A DNA stretch of 64,000 nucleotides, taken from VEQN01 sp036405975. GTDB taxonomy: Bacteria > Patescibacteriota > Minisyncoccia > Phycocordibacterales > CAIZLB01. The position numbers and the translations under genes were made by a program. Location: assembly GCA_036405975.1 (NCBI GenBank), contig DASWWM010000013.1:44876-108875 (forward strand), in the 5' to 3' direction. Of this stretch, positions 41,506-49,528 are shown one piece after another. The stretch's first letter is position 1, and the number at the start of each line of letters is the position of its first letter. The notes below the pieces were generated by a model that searched no databases, was not told the origin of the DNA, and was given only the letters and a program-made list of their open reading frames with translations.

Positions 41506-41540
41506 AAAACCCAGGAACTTTGGTTCCTGGGTTTTCTTAT
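41506..41540. terminator. Terminator after the purH-type gene
   Basis: AAAACCCAGGAAC / GTTCCTGGGTTTT stem with a 4-base loop, then T-rich sequence. Confidence 0.85.
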
Positions 41541-41552
41541 TTATATAAACGA

Positions 41553-41650
41553 AAACAGGGTGGTGGTTACGGACTAGCGAGGCTCGACGGAGCGAGCTCA
41601 AGGAATTTTCCAGCAGGAAAATATCCGTGTCCGTAACTACCACCCTGTTT
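41553..41650. repeat. 98-nt inverted repeat with inner hairpins
   Basis: Outer arms of 22 bases, AAACAGGGTGGTGGTTACGG plus AC against its complement ending CACCCTGTTT, with one G-T pair. The interior holds two smaller hairpins (GCTCG/CGAGC and GGAATTTTCC/GGAAAATATCC), so it can fold as a three-way junction. It lies 6 bases from the typA stop. Confidence 0.7.
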
Positions 41651-41655
41651 GAGTT

Positions 41656-43464
41656 TTACTTCTTGGCTGCCGCCTTTGCCTTCGCTCGATCCGTATTCGT
41701 CAAATACTTCTTTCGAAGTCGTGCTGAAGTCGGAGTGATTTCGAGATATTCGTCTTCGTTGATGAGTTCGAGTCCTCGCTCGATGGTGATTTCAAGAGGG
41801 GGAGTGAGGTATACCGTATCGTCAGTTCCAGAAGCTCGCATGTTCGTGAGCTGCTTTCCCTTTGTTGGGTTAACTTCCATTTCCTCACCCTTTGAAGTGT
41901 TTCCGACGATCATGCCGGCATATACTTCAGTTCCGTGTCCGATGTAGAGGACGCCTCGCGTCTGAAGATTTCCAAGTGCGAATGTAACGGCCTTTCCGTT
42001 CTCCATTGAGATCATTGATCCCACGTCTCGCTTCTCGATCTCTCCGGCGTAAGGTCGGAACTCAGTGAATCGTGATGACATGATTCCTTCTCCCTTCGTG
42101 TCCACTACAAACTGGCTTCGGTAGCCGAGAAGTCCTCGAGTCGGAATGTCGAAGGTCATTCGAGTCGTTCCGCCATCCTGCTTCATTGAAGTCATGATTC
42201 CTTTTCGCTTTCCAAGCTTCTCGATAATGGCCCCAGAGAATTCGTCCGGAGTGTCGATCACGAGCTCTTCATACGGCTCCTGCTTGATGCCGTCGATCTG
42301 CTTGATGATAACTTCAGGCTGGGATACCTGGATTTCGTATCCTTCTCGTCGCATCTGCTCGAGGAGGATGGCGACGTGGAGCTCGCCTCGGCCGTATACC
42401 TTCATGGTATCGCCTCCGGCAAAGTCTACCTTAAGTCCGACGTTCACTTCGAGTTCCTTTTCGAGTCGGTCTCGGATCTGTCGGCTTGTCACGAACTTTC
42501 CTTCTCGTCCTGCGAACGGAGAGTCGTTTACGAGGAAGTTGAGGGAGATAGTCGGCTCGTCGATAGAGATGGTCGGAAGGGAAGGTGTATCTGCGCTGTC
42601 AGTGATGGTGTCGCCGATGTAAATGTTTGTGAGTCCGGCGATCATTGCTACGTCGCCTGAGATGGCTTCAGCGGCATCCACTTTGCCCATACCTGCGAAT
42701 GTGAAGAGCTTTACTACTCGGCCCTGCTCAACAGAACCGTCAGGCTTCTTGATGAATACGTTCTGGTTTGTCTTAATCTTTCCTTTCCAGATTCGCGCTA
42801 CGGCGAGTCGTCCAAGGAAGTTATCGTATGCGAGGTTGAATGGCTGCGCTACGAGAGGTTCACTGCTCTCGTCCTTTGCGGGTGCAACCTTTTCGATAAT
42901 CATCTCAAAGAGGGGGTCGAAGTCAGTGAACTCGTCCGTAAGCTCTCGCTTGGCAACTCCGTCTCGTCCGATGGCGTAGATCATAGGGAAATCGAGCTGC
43001 TCGTCGTTCGCTCCAAGCTCCATGAAGAGCTCGAGCACTTCGTCGTGCACTCGTCCCGGGTTTGCTGCGGGCTTGTCGAGCTTGTTGAGGACCACGATAG
43101 GCTTGAGTCCGAGCTCGATTGACTTTTTGAGTACGAATCGAGTCTGGGGCATGGGGCCTTCCTGGGCATCAACGACGAGGAGTACGCAGTCGATCGATCG
43201 GAGGATTCGCTCTACTTCAGAACCGAAGTCGGCGTGACCCGGTGTATCGATGATGTTGATCTTGTGCGTAAGTCCAGTCTTCTTGCTCGTATAGTTGAGC
43301 GAAGCGTTCTTGGCGTAGATGGTGATGCCTCGTTCCTGCTCAAGCGTGTTCGAGTCCATCGAAGACGCATCCTTGACCATGCCGGTATATCGCATCATCG
43401 AGTCTACGATTGTCGTCTTTCCGTGGTCTACGTGGGCGATGATTGCTATGTTTCGAATATCCAT
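41656..43464 (-). CDS. typA: TypA/BipA ribosome-associated GTPase
   Basis: 602 aa translational GTPase. G1 AHVDHGKTT, G2 ERGITI, G3 DTPGHADFG and G4 NKLDKP are all canonical. EF-G-like domains and the TypA C-terminal domain (RGVLYIGHGTEVYAGMIVG) follow. It acts in 50S assembly and stress adaptation. ATG 43464 (MDIRNIAIIAHVDHGK) is chosen; the frame continues upstream to 43551 without homology. Arg codons are almost all CGA. Confidence 0.97.
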   Translation of the reverse strand: MDIRNIAIIAHVDHGKTTIVDSMMRYTGMVKDASSMDSNTLEQERGITIYAKNASLNYTSKKTGLTHKINIIDTPGHADFGSEVERILRSIDCVLLVVDAQEGPMPQTRFVLKKSIELGLKPIVVLNKLDKPAANPGRVHDEVLELFMELGANDEQLDFPMIYAIGRDGVAKRELTDEFTDFDPLFEMIIEKVAPAKDESSEPLVAQPFNLAYDNFLGRLAVARIWKGKIKTNQNVFIKKPDGSVEQGRVVKLFTFAGMGKVDAAEAISGDVAMIAGLTNIYIGDTITDSADTPSLPTISIDEPTISLNFLVNDSPFAGREGKFVTSRQIRDRLEKELEVNVGLKVDFAGGDTMKVYGRGELHVAILLEQMRREGYEIQVSQPEVIIKQIDGIKQEPYEELVIDTPDEFSGAIIEKLGKRKGIMTSMKQDGGTTRMTFDIPTRGLLGYRSQFVVDTKGEGIMSSRFTEFRPYAGEIEKRDVGSMISMENGKAVTFALGNLQTRGVLYIGHGTEVYAGMIVGNTSKGEEMEVNPTKGKQLTNMRASGTDDTVYLTPPLEITIERGLELINEDEYLEITPTSARLRKKYLTNTDRAKAKAAAKK

Positions 43465-43676
43465 TGTTTTTGTAATTTTGTTAAAAGCCCGCAAAGGCTG
43501 CCTTTGGTTAAAATGAAGCCTGATTAAAGCATTATTTAGGCCGCACTGCAAGTTTTAGCATTGACAGTAATCCTGGGAATATTGCCTTATTTTTCACTTC
43601 TTCATATAGATGAATGAATAGGCCGTATGTGGTATAGTGTTGGGTACAAATATTAGACATTATTCAGCATTCATAC

Positions 43677-45239
43677 ATGAAAAGCCGCATCCAATCTCTT
43701 ACCAAGCATCTTAAAAAGAAGAAGATCTACATTCCCTTGGCACTTTTGCTCATCTTCGGAGCGTTCTCTGTCTTCGGAGGCAAAGGGGATGTGGCTGAGG
43801 AAATATACGCGGTAGAGCCAGCGACATTCGTTCAGGAGGTCGCGGTGACTGGCCAGGTGGTGGCAGCAAAGGATGCGAATATGACATTCGAATCAACCGG
43901 CAGGGTTGCCCGAATCAATGTGAAGGTCGGCGACGAGGTTCGAGCAGGACAGGTTCTTGCTTCTCTTTCGAACGGGGACGCGGCAGCTGCGGTTGCTCAG
44001 AGGCAGGCACGGGCCGACTCTCAGGCCGCACGCCTCGCTGAAGTTCGGACAGGGTCCAGAACCGAAGACGTGAATATCGCTCAGGCAGAATTTGACGGAG
44101 CGGTCATTGCCTATGGCCAGAGCCTCCAGTCGCTCGTAGACGAGATCAAGGATACCTATTCGAAGTCGGATGATGCGATCCGGTCTAAAGTCGATCAGCT
44201 CTACAGGAATCCGCGAACGGTAACTCCTGAAATTATCTCATTCGACAATTACACTCTTGCGGTATCGCTCAATGCGAAGCGGCTTAGGGCAGGAGAAATC
44301 CTTGCCGAATGGAGCAAGTCGGTCATGCCTCTCACGGTCGACACGTATTCCGCTTCGTATCTCAATGAAGCGCGAACGAATCTCGCATTCATGCGTGATT
44401 TCATGAATGACCTGTCGACCGCAGTCTCGGCCATCGAGGCGAGCTCGGCCATTCCTCAATCTACGATCGACAAGTATCGGTCTGACATTTCATCGGCACG
44501 ATCGACAATCGGGGCTTCGTTCTCTGCGCTGACAGCTGCAGAGCAGTCATACAAGTCTGCCCTTACGACGAAGCAGACGAAAGAGCAGCAGCTCGCGCTC
44601 AAGAAGTCTGGATCGACATCGCAGCAGATCGCACAGCAGCAGGCGGAGTACAGGAGCGCTCTCGCTGACGTTCAGGCGGCACAAGCGGCTTTGGCCAAGA
44701 CGCTCATTGTCGCTCCGTTTGACGGAGTCATCACCAAGGTGGATATCAAGGTTGGCGAAAGCTCTCCTGTCGGATCAAGCGCGCTTTCGCTTATCAGCTC
44801 GTCCGGATTCGAGATCGAAAGCTTCATCTCGGAGAATGATATTTCAAAGGTCATGATTGGACAGCCTGCCCGAGTCACGCTTGATGCATATGGAAGCGAT
44901 GTCGTATTCTCTGCCGCGGTCAGCCAGGTTGATCCGAGCGAGACTATCAAGGACGGGGTCTCAACATACAAGACAAAGCTCCAGTTTACCCAGAACGATG
45001 ATCGGATCAGATCGGGAATGACGGCAAATACGGTCATTCAGACAGCTGAAAAGCCGGCATCAGTCATCATCCCTCAGGAAGCCCTTTTCCTTGAAGGTGG
45101 CGAGAAGGTCGTAACGGTCGACGAGGCGGGCAAGCGCGTCAACAGAAAGGTCGTGACGGGAGGGATCAATACCCAGGGCAAGATCGAGGTGCTCGAAGGT
45201 CTCCTTGTCGGCGACAGGGTTGTAATCAAGAAGAAATAG
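43677..45239 (+). CDS. HlyD/MacA-family efflux adaptor
   Basis: 520 aa. N-terminal membrane segment (YIPLALLLIFGAFSVFGG), a lipoyl-like hairpin domain (ESTGRVARINVKVGDEVRAG), a long alpha-helical hairpin rich in Ala/Gln, then the second lipoyl half (IVAPFDGVITKVDIKVGE) and beta-barrel domains ending in MacA-type VLEGLLVGDRVVIKKK. It would link the ABC pump below to the envelope. TATAGT at 43633-43638. The stop is one base before the permease start. Confidence 0.9.
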   Translation: MKSRIQSLTKHLKKKKIYIPLALLLIFGAFSVFGGKGDVAEEIYAVEPATFVQEVAVTGQVVAAKDANMTFESTGRVARINVKVGDEVRAGQVLASLSNGDAAAAVAQRQARADSQAARLAEVRTGSRTEDVNIAQAEFDGAVIAYGQSLQSLVDEIKDTYSKSDDAIRSKVDQLYRNPRTVTPEIISFDNYTLAVSLNAKRLRAGEILAEWSKSVMPLTVDTYSASYLNEARTNLAFMRDFMNDLSTAVSAIEASSAIPQSTIDKYRSDISSARSTIGASFSALTAAEQSYKSALTTKQTKEQQLALKKSGSTSQQIAQQQAEYRSALADVQAAQAALAKTLIVAPFDGVITKVDIKVGESSPVGSSALSLISSSGFEIESFISENDISKVMIGQPARVTLDAYGSDVVFSAAVSQVDPSETIKDGVSTYKTKLQFTQNDDRIRSGMTANTVIQTAEKPASVIIPQEALFLEGGEKVVTVDEAGKRVNRKVVTGGINTQGKIEVLEGLLVGDRVVIKKK

Positions 45240-45240
45240 G

Positions 45241-46512
45241 ATGGCAGCCAAGAAAAAAGCGCATGTCTGGAGAGTCGGGTTCTTTCTCGCGTACCGGCAG
45301 GTCAAGCGGGCAAGCCTTTGGACTACCGCACTCATCATCGCGGTGATGACGCTGACATTCCTCAACCTCGTCGTGGTAAACGGCGTTCTCGTGGGGCTTA
45401 TTGAAAGCTCGGTCGAGGCGACGCGAGACAGGGGGACGGGCGATGTCGTCATAACGACACTTCAGCAGAAGAATCAGGTTGAAAGAAGCCAGGACATTCA
45501 GAATGTGCTCAGGAGCCTTCCTGAGGTTAAGTCTTTCTCTGCGCGGTATCTCGGGAACGGAGTGCTCAACGCTGACTACCGACGGTTGCTGAGGCAGGAC
45601 GAAAGCGCCAATAGCGTAGGGGTGACAATTGCCGGCATTGATCCGCTCAAGGAAAATGCGATCAGTCGAATGTCGGAGTATGTCGTTGAGGGATCGTACC
45701 TTCAGCCAAATGATCCTGATGGCATTCTTATCGGTTCAAACTTCCTTTTTAAGTACACTCCGATCGAAGTGTCGGGATTCCAGACGCTCAAGGACGTGGA
45801 GATAGGGAAGAAGCTCAAGCTCACCGTCGGAAGCAGCTCAAAGGAGGTGATCGTCAGGGGATTCGTCAAGTCAAAGGTTGACTCGACTGACTTCAGGGTG
45901 TTCATGATAGAAAGCGAAGTAAGGAAGATGATCGGCAGAAGCGAGCTGAACGTGAATGAGATTTCGATCAAGCTTGCGAGCGGTGCAACAGAGCAGGACG
46001 CCCTCCGGCTCAAGCAGATCCTTCTCAACAACGGCTTCGATGTGGGTGCGCGAATCCAGACATACGTTGAGGCGCAGCCGAAGTTCCTCAAGGATATGTC
46101 CGACACCTTCGGACTGCTCGGAAACATGATCGGAAGTATCGGTCTTGCCGTCGCATCCATCACGATTTTCATTGTGATCTTCGTTAACGCTATCACGAGA
46201 AGAAAGTTCATCGGAATCCTCAAGGGGATCGGCATCAGCCCGAAGGCGATCGAGGTCTCATATATCATCCAGTCCATCTTCTATGCCGTGACCGGATCGC
46301 TTCTCGGACTCCTCGTGCTTTACGGATTCCTGGTTCCGTATATCTATGCAAATCCGATCGACTTCCCGTTCAGCGACGGATACCTGTATGCGCCGCTTAG
46401 CGGGACAATGATCAGGGTCGTCCTTCTTATCACCGTCACTGTCATTGCCGGATACATTCCTGCGCGAATGATCGTCAAGAAGAATACCCTTGATGCGATT
46501 CTCGGACGATAG
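45241..46512 (+). CDS. MacB/FtsX-like ABC transporter permease
   Basis: 423 aa. One N-terminal membrane segment, a large extracytoplasmic MacB-PCD-type domain, and three C-terminal membrane segments (LGNMIGSIGLAVASITIFIVIF; SIFYAVTGSLLGLLVLYGFL; VVLLITVTVIAGYIPA). The ATP-binding part is encoded separately next door. Likely moves a peptide, lipid or drug-like molecule out across the membrane; the substrate is unknown. Confidence 0.9.
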   Translation: MAAKKKAHVWRVGFFLAYRQVKRASLWTTALIIAVMTLTFLNLVVVNGVLVGLIESSVEATRDRGTGDVVITTLQQKNQVERSQDIQNVLRSLPEVKSFSARYLGNGVLNADYRRLLRQDESANSVGVTIAGIDPLKENAISRMSEYVVEGSYLQPNDPDGILIGSNFLFKYTPIEVSGFQTLKDVEIGKKLKLTVGSSSKEVIVRGFVKSKVDSTDFRVFMIESEVRKMIGRSELNVNEISIKLASGATEQDALRLKQILLNNGFDVGARIQTYVEAQPKFLKDMSDTFGLLGNMIGSIGLAVASITIFIVIFVNAITRRKFIGILKGIGISPKAIEVSYIIQSIFYAVTGSLLGLLVLYGFLVPYIYANPIDFPFSDGYLYAPLSGTMIRVVLLITVTVIAGYIPARMIVKKNTLDAILGR

Positions 46513-46554
46513 GAACTTTACTCATTTCAACCATTAACGAACAATCAAACCTGT

Positions 46555-47247
46555 ATGAAGCCTGACCTGAAAGAAAACATAATCGCGACGCGAGGACTCA
46601 AGAAGTCATTCGTCGACGGAGACAAGGTGACGGAAGTGCTCAAGGGGATCGACCTTGAAATCAAGCGGGGCGAGTTCGTGGCGATCATGGGACGATCCGG
46701 AGCTGGAAAGTCTACGTTGCTGTACCAGATCAGCCTCCTTGATCATTCGACTTCGGGCCAGATTTATGTCGATGGCGTTCAGGTCACTGGCATGCATGAA
46801 GATGAGCGAGTCGATTTCCGGCTTAAGGAGCTCGGGTACGTATTCCAGGACTATGCGCTTCTCCCGGACCTCACTGCCAAGGAGAATGTGGCTCTGCCTC
46901 TCATCATGCAGGGCATGGAAATTCCCGATGCCTATGCGGTTGCCGAGCAGACTCTTGCCAGGGTGAGCCTGAGCCACAGGATAAACAATCTTCCGTCGAA
47001 GCTCTCGGGAGGAGAGCAGCAGCGAGTGAGCATCGCCAGGGCCATCGCCCATAAGCCGAAGATCCTCTTTGCCGATGAGCCGACCGCGAACCTTGATACC
47101 GAGTCATCGGCGCTCATCTTGAAAATTTTCCTCGAGCTCAATGCCGAGGGACAGACTATCGTCATGGTAACGCATGAGGACGAGTACGGGGATGCGACGG
47201 ACCGGGTCATCTTCCTCAAGGATGGACAACTTTCAGAAGAGCGGTAG
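46555..47247 (+). CDS. ABC transporter ATP-binding protein (MacB/LolD type)
   Basis: 230 aa. Walker A GRSGAGKST, Q-loop VFQDYALLPDLTAKEN, signature LSGGEQQRV, Walker B ILFADEPTANLD and H-loop MVTHE are all canonical. The DYALLPDLTA region is typical of the FtsE/LolD/MacB branch. It lies 42 bases after the permease and powers that transporter. Confidence 0.95.
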   Translation: MKPDLKENIIATRGLKKSFVDGDKVTEVLKGIDLEIKRGEFVAIMGRSGAGKSTLLYQISLLDHSTSGQIYVDGVQVTGMHEDERVDFRLKELGYVFQDYALLPDLTAKENVALPLIMQGMEIPDAYAVAEQTLARVSLSHRINNLPSKLSGGEQQRVSIARAIAHKPKILFADEPTANLDTESSALILKIFLELNAEGQTIVMVTHEDEYGDATDRVIFLKDGQLSEER

Positions 47248-47361
47248 ACTGGTCAGCAGGACAGTGAACTTAGAAAATAAAGCGGGCTCGGGCCTGCGAT
47301 ACGGGATGCCAAAAGCATCTCATTTTCTTTGCATTTGAAATCAAAATAGAAGGAGGACGGA

Positions 47362-48423
47362 ATGAGGAGAATACATGAATTGTTGGTGAATGCTGTATCC
47401 GGAGAGAATCCGTTATTCGGGAAAGGGATCTTTGCCTTTCAAAATATTGATGGCAAACGGGCATATTTTCCGATCGACGTATCGGGCAAGGGCAATGAAT
47501 GCCAAGTCAGCGACTTTTCGCAGTTCGACATCGCATCCATTACCAAATTTTTCCTTACTATCCTGTATCACATTCTCAGGGAACGATTTGGAAAATTCGA
47601 TAACAATACGTTGGTCGCGCCTGTTCTCGGCATGTCGGGTGCTTTTACCGAGCATCTGACTGTCGGGCATCTGCTTCAGTTCTGTGCCCAATTCACTGCA
47701 AAAGGGTATCCTACAAAGGATATCGTTGCGCGCAGCAAAAACGGAGTGGTGAATGGCCTGACGGAAACCTTGACCTCATGCGGTCTTGAGAAGATGCCGG
47801 GCGAGTCATGGACATACGGGAATCCGCATTCGATTCTGCTTGGGTTTTTCCTTGAGCGGGCAATGGGCGAGTCGCTGGAATCATTGATGCAGAAGCATCT
47901 GCTGGATCCGCTTGATATGCACAGGACTACCGTGAGGCCTGTGCCTGACGGAAGTGTCATTCAGTCAGGCAAAGAGACTTCTGGCGGAACGATTCATGAT
48001 CCGACCGCGAGAGCCGCCTTGAGTGAAGGGAGGGTGATTGGGTCGGCGGGATATTTCTCGACGGCCTCTGATCTTCTGAATCTCCTTGGGATGATTCACC
48101 AGGGAGGAATGCATGGCGAGAATCGGATCATCTCTGGGGAAACCGCTCGAACATTGCATGCCGGAATGCTGCCGATATTCGGAAATGGGGCGGGCAAATG
48201 GAATGTGTACCGAAAAGGTCTCGTTCCTGAAGCGTTCATGGACGATCTTGCCATATTCAAGCTTGGCCATACGGGCTGCATAGTCTTTGTCTCAAAAAGG
48301 CACGGTATATGCGGAACGGTACTGACTGACTACCTTATGTATCATTCTGAGTCAGAAAAAAGGACGCCTCTGTATGGGTTGTTCGCTCAGCTCGGTACGG
48401 CAGCAGGCCTTTGTCTGCTGTAA
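47362..48423 (+). CDS. Class C beta-lactamase-like serine hydrolase
   Basis: 353 aa, SxxK hydrolase fold. The nucleophile box SITK lies in FDIASITKFFLT, the Tyr motif YGN in WTYGNPHSILLG, and the HTG box in LGHTGC. No signal peptide is seen, so it may be a cytoplasmic esterase or peptidase rather than a true beta-lactamase. An AAGGAGG Shine-Dalgarno sits 7 bases before ATG, stronger than elsewhere in the window. Arg codons are mixed (AGG commonest), unlike the CGA-rich core genes. Confidence 0.85.
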   Translation: MRRIHELLVNAVSGENPLFGKGIFAFQNIDGKRAYFPIDVSGKGNECQVSDFSQFDIASITKFFLTILYHILRERFGKFDNNTLVAPVLGMSGAFTEHLTVGHLLQFCAQFTAKGYPTKDIVARSKNGVVNGLTETLTSCGLEKMPGESWTYGNPHSILLGFFLERAMGESLESLMQKHLLDPLDMHRTTVRPVPDGSVIQSGKETSGGTIHDPTARAALSEGRVIGSAGYFSTASDLLNLLGMIHQGGMHGENRIISGETARTLHAGMLPIFGNGAGKWNVYRKGLVPEAFMDDLAIFKLGHTGCIVFVSKRHGICGTVLTDYLMYHSESEKRTPLYGLFAQLGTAAGLCLL

Positions 48424-48445
48424 TTCGGCTGGCGTTTCATTACAG

Positions 48446-48491
48446 GCCCGGCATCGCAGTTGTATGCGATGCCGGGCTATCTTGTTTTCTT
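48446..48491 (+). terminator. Terminator after the beta-lactamase-like gene
   Basis: 13-bp stem GCCCGGCATCGCA / TGCGATGCCGGGC followed by TATCTTGTTTTCTT. Confidence 0.85.
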
Positions 48492-48591
48492 AATCAGCAA
48501 TCCGTGGTATGAATGCATTTGGTAAAAAAAAGATCTTTGGGCCAGAACCGTTTCTGGCTTTGATTTGGCTGAACATAAACAAGGAGGGAAT

Positions 48592-48975
48592 ATGCAAAAA
48601 GGAGGAATAAATTCACTGGTAACGCCAATCGACGTACCGCCAGATGCTGAGTTTCTGATTAAGAATGTGCACTCTGGTAAAGGCTGCGATAATGGTCACT
48701 ATCAAGGCAGCATTTCTGTGATCAGGACAGTGGGTGAGCATCTGAAGGTGGAGGAACGAGAACGGCATTTCACGTTCATTGTCTCCACTCTCAATGGCTG
48801 CAGAATCCAGTGCAATGTCTACTCTTCAAGCGGCGACACGGTGGGCCATGCGGAAAAACTGGGGGAATCGTTCATCGATGCTCCTGAACCCGGTACGGGA
48901 AACAGCAGGCTGTGTGAGCACCTGATCAATGCATTGGAGGAGATCAAAAAACAGGCAGAGGAGAACAGGGGGTGA
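48592..48975 (+). CDS. Hypothetical soluble protein, 127 aa
   Basis: No membrane helix. Three Cys residues (GKGCDNGHY, NGCRIQC) and a predicted beta-rich middle, ending in a charged helix (LINALEEIKKQAEENRG). The AAGGAGG just before ATG 48592 fixes the start. The stop is TGA, rare here, and Arg codons are mixed. A strong terminator follows. The family is not recognised. Confidence 0.65.
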   Translation: MQKGGINSLVTPIDVPPDAEFLIKNVHSGKGCDNGHYQGSISVIRTVGEHLKVEERERHFTFIVSTLNGCRIQCNVYSSSGDTVGHAEKLGESFIDAPEPGTGNSRLCEHLINALEEIKKQAEENRG

Positions 48976-48996
48976 GGCTCAGTAGCCTGATGGGCT

Positions 48997-49036
48997 GCCC
49001 CGGAACGAATGTTGATTTCGTTCCGGGGCTTTTATT
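48997..49036 (+). terminator. Terminator after the 127-aa hypothetical
   Basis: 13-bp stem GCCCCGGAACGAA / TTCGTTCCGGGGC, then TTTTATTT. Confidence 0.9.
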
Positions 49037-49084
49037 TATGCTAAAATCGAATGACAGTAATAATCAGCTAACTAAGTTAAAAAA

Positions 49085-49444
49085 ATGGAATCAAATCCCG
49101 AGAACAGGGCTCCGTGGCAGAAGGTAGCAGAAGAAGAGGCGGCGGTCGAATATCCTTCTGGCCATGTCGAGGTTGTAAGGGAGGTCGAGACGGGACATGC
49201 TCGTGAGCTGGCTAAAATTAGAGAAGATAAGATGAAGAATTTCAGCGATCCCACTGAACTGTTCACCAAGATGGAGAAGGTCACGGCTTTCGTCAATCGA
49301 CTCAGAGATCGGGTTGGTGATGCTGAGCTTGAAAGATACAGGGCGTACCACGCTCTTGTTGGAAGCACGCCGATGGCTGACGTCTCCGATCTTATGGATC
49401 TGCCAGGAGGCGAAATCGAAAAATTCATCCGGCACGAGCTTTGA
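49085..49444 (+). CDS. Acidic helical hypothetical protein, 119 aa
   Basis: Soluble, charged and helix-rich (VREVETGHARELAKIREDKM). No motif is recognised. The stop is TGA. It lies 84 bases before lepA, whose TATATT -10 is near 49470, so the two are probably transcribed separately. Confidence 0.6.
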   Translation: MESNPENRAPWQKVAEEEAAVEYPSGHVEVVREVETGHARELAKIREDKMKNFSDPTELFTKMEKVTAFVNRLRDRVGDAELERYRAYHALVGSTPMADVSDLMDLPGGEIEKFIRHEL

Positions 49445-49528
49445 TTTTCGCTTTTTCCCGCATTTCTGCTATATTTTGACTCACGCATATAAGCCGCACG
49501 CCCAGGGCGCCTTTGCCTATACATATAT

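Noticed and set aside
47362..48423. True secreted beta-lactamase resistance gene
   Set aside because: The motifs fit the serine-hydrolase family, but no signal peptide is visible and the family includes esterases and peptidases, so resistance is not claimed.
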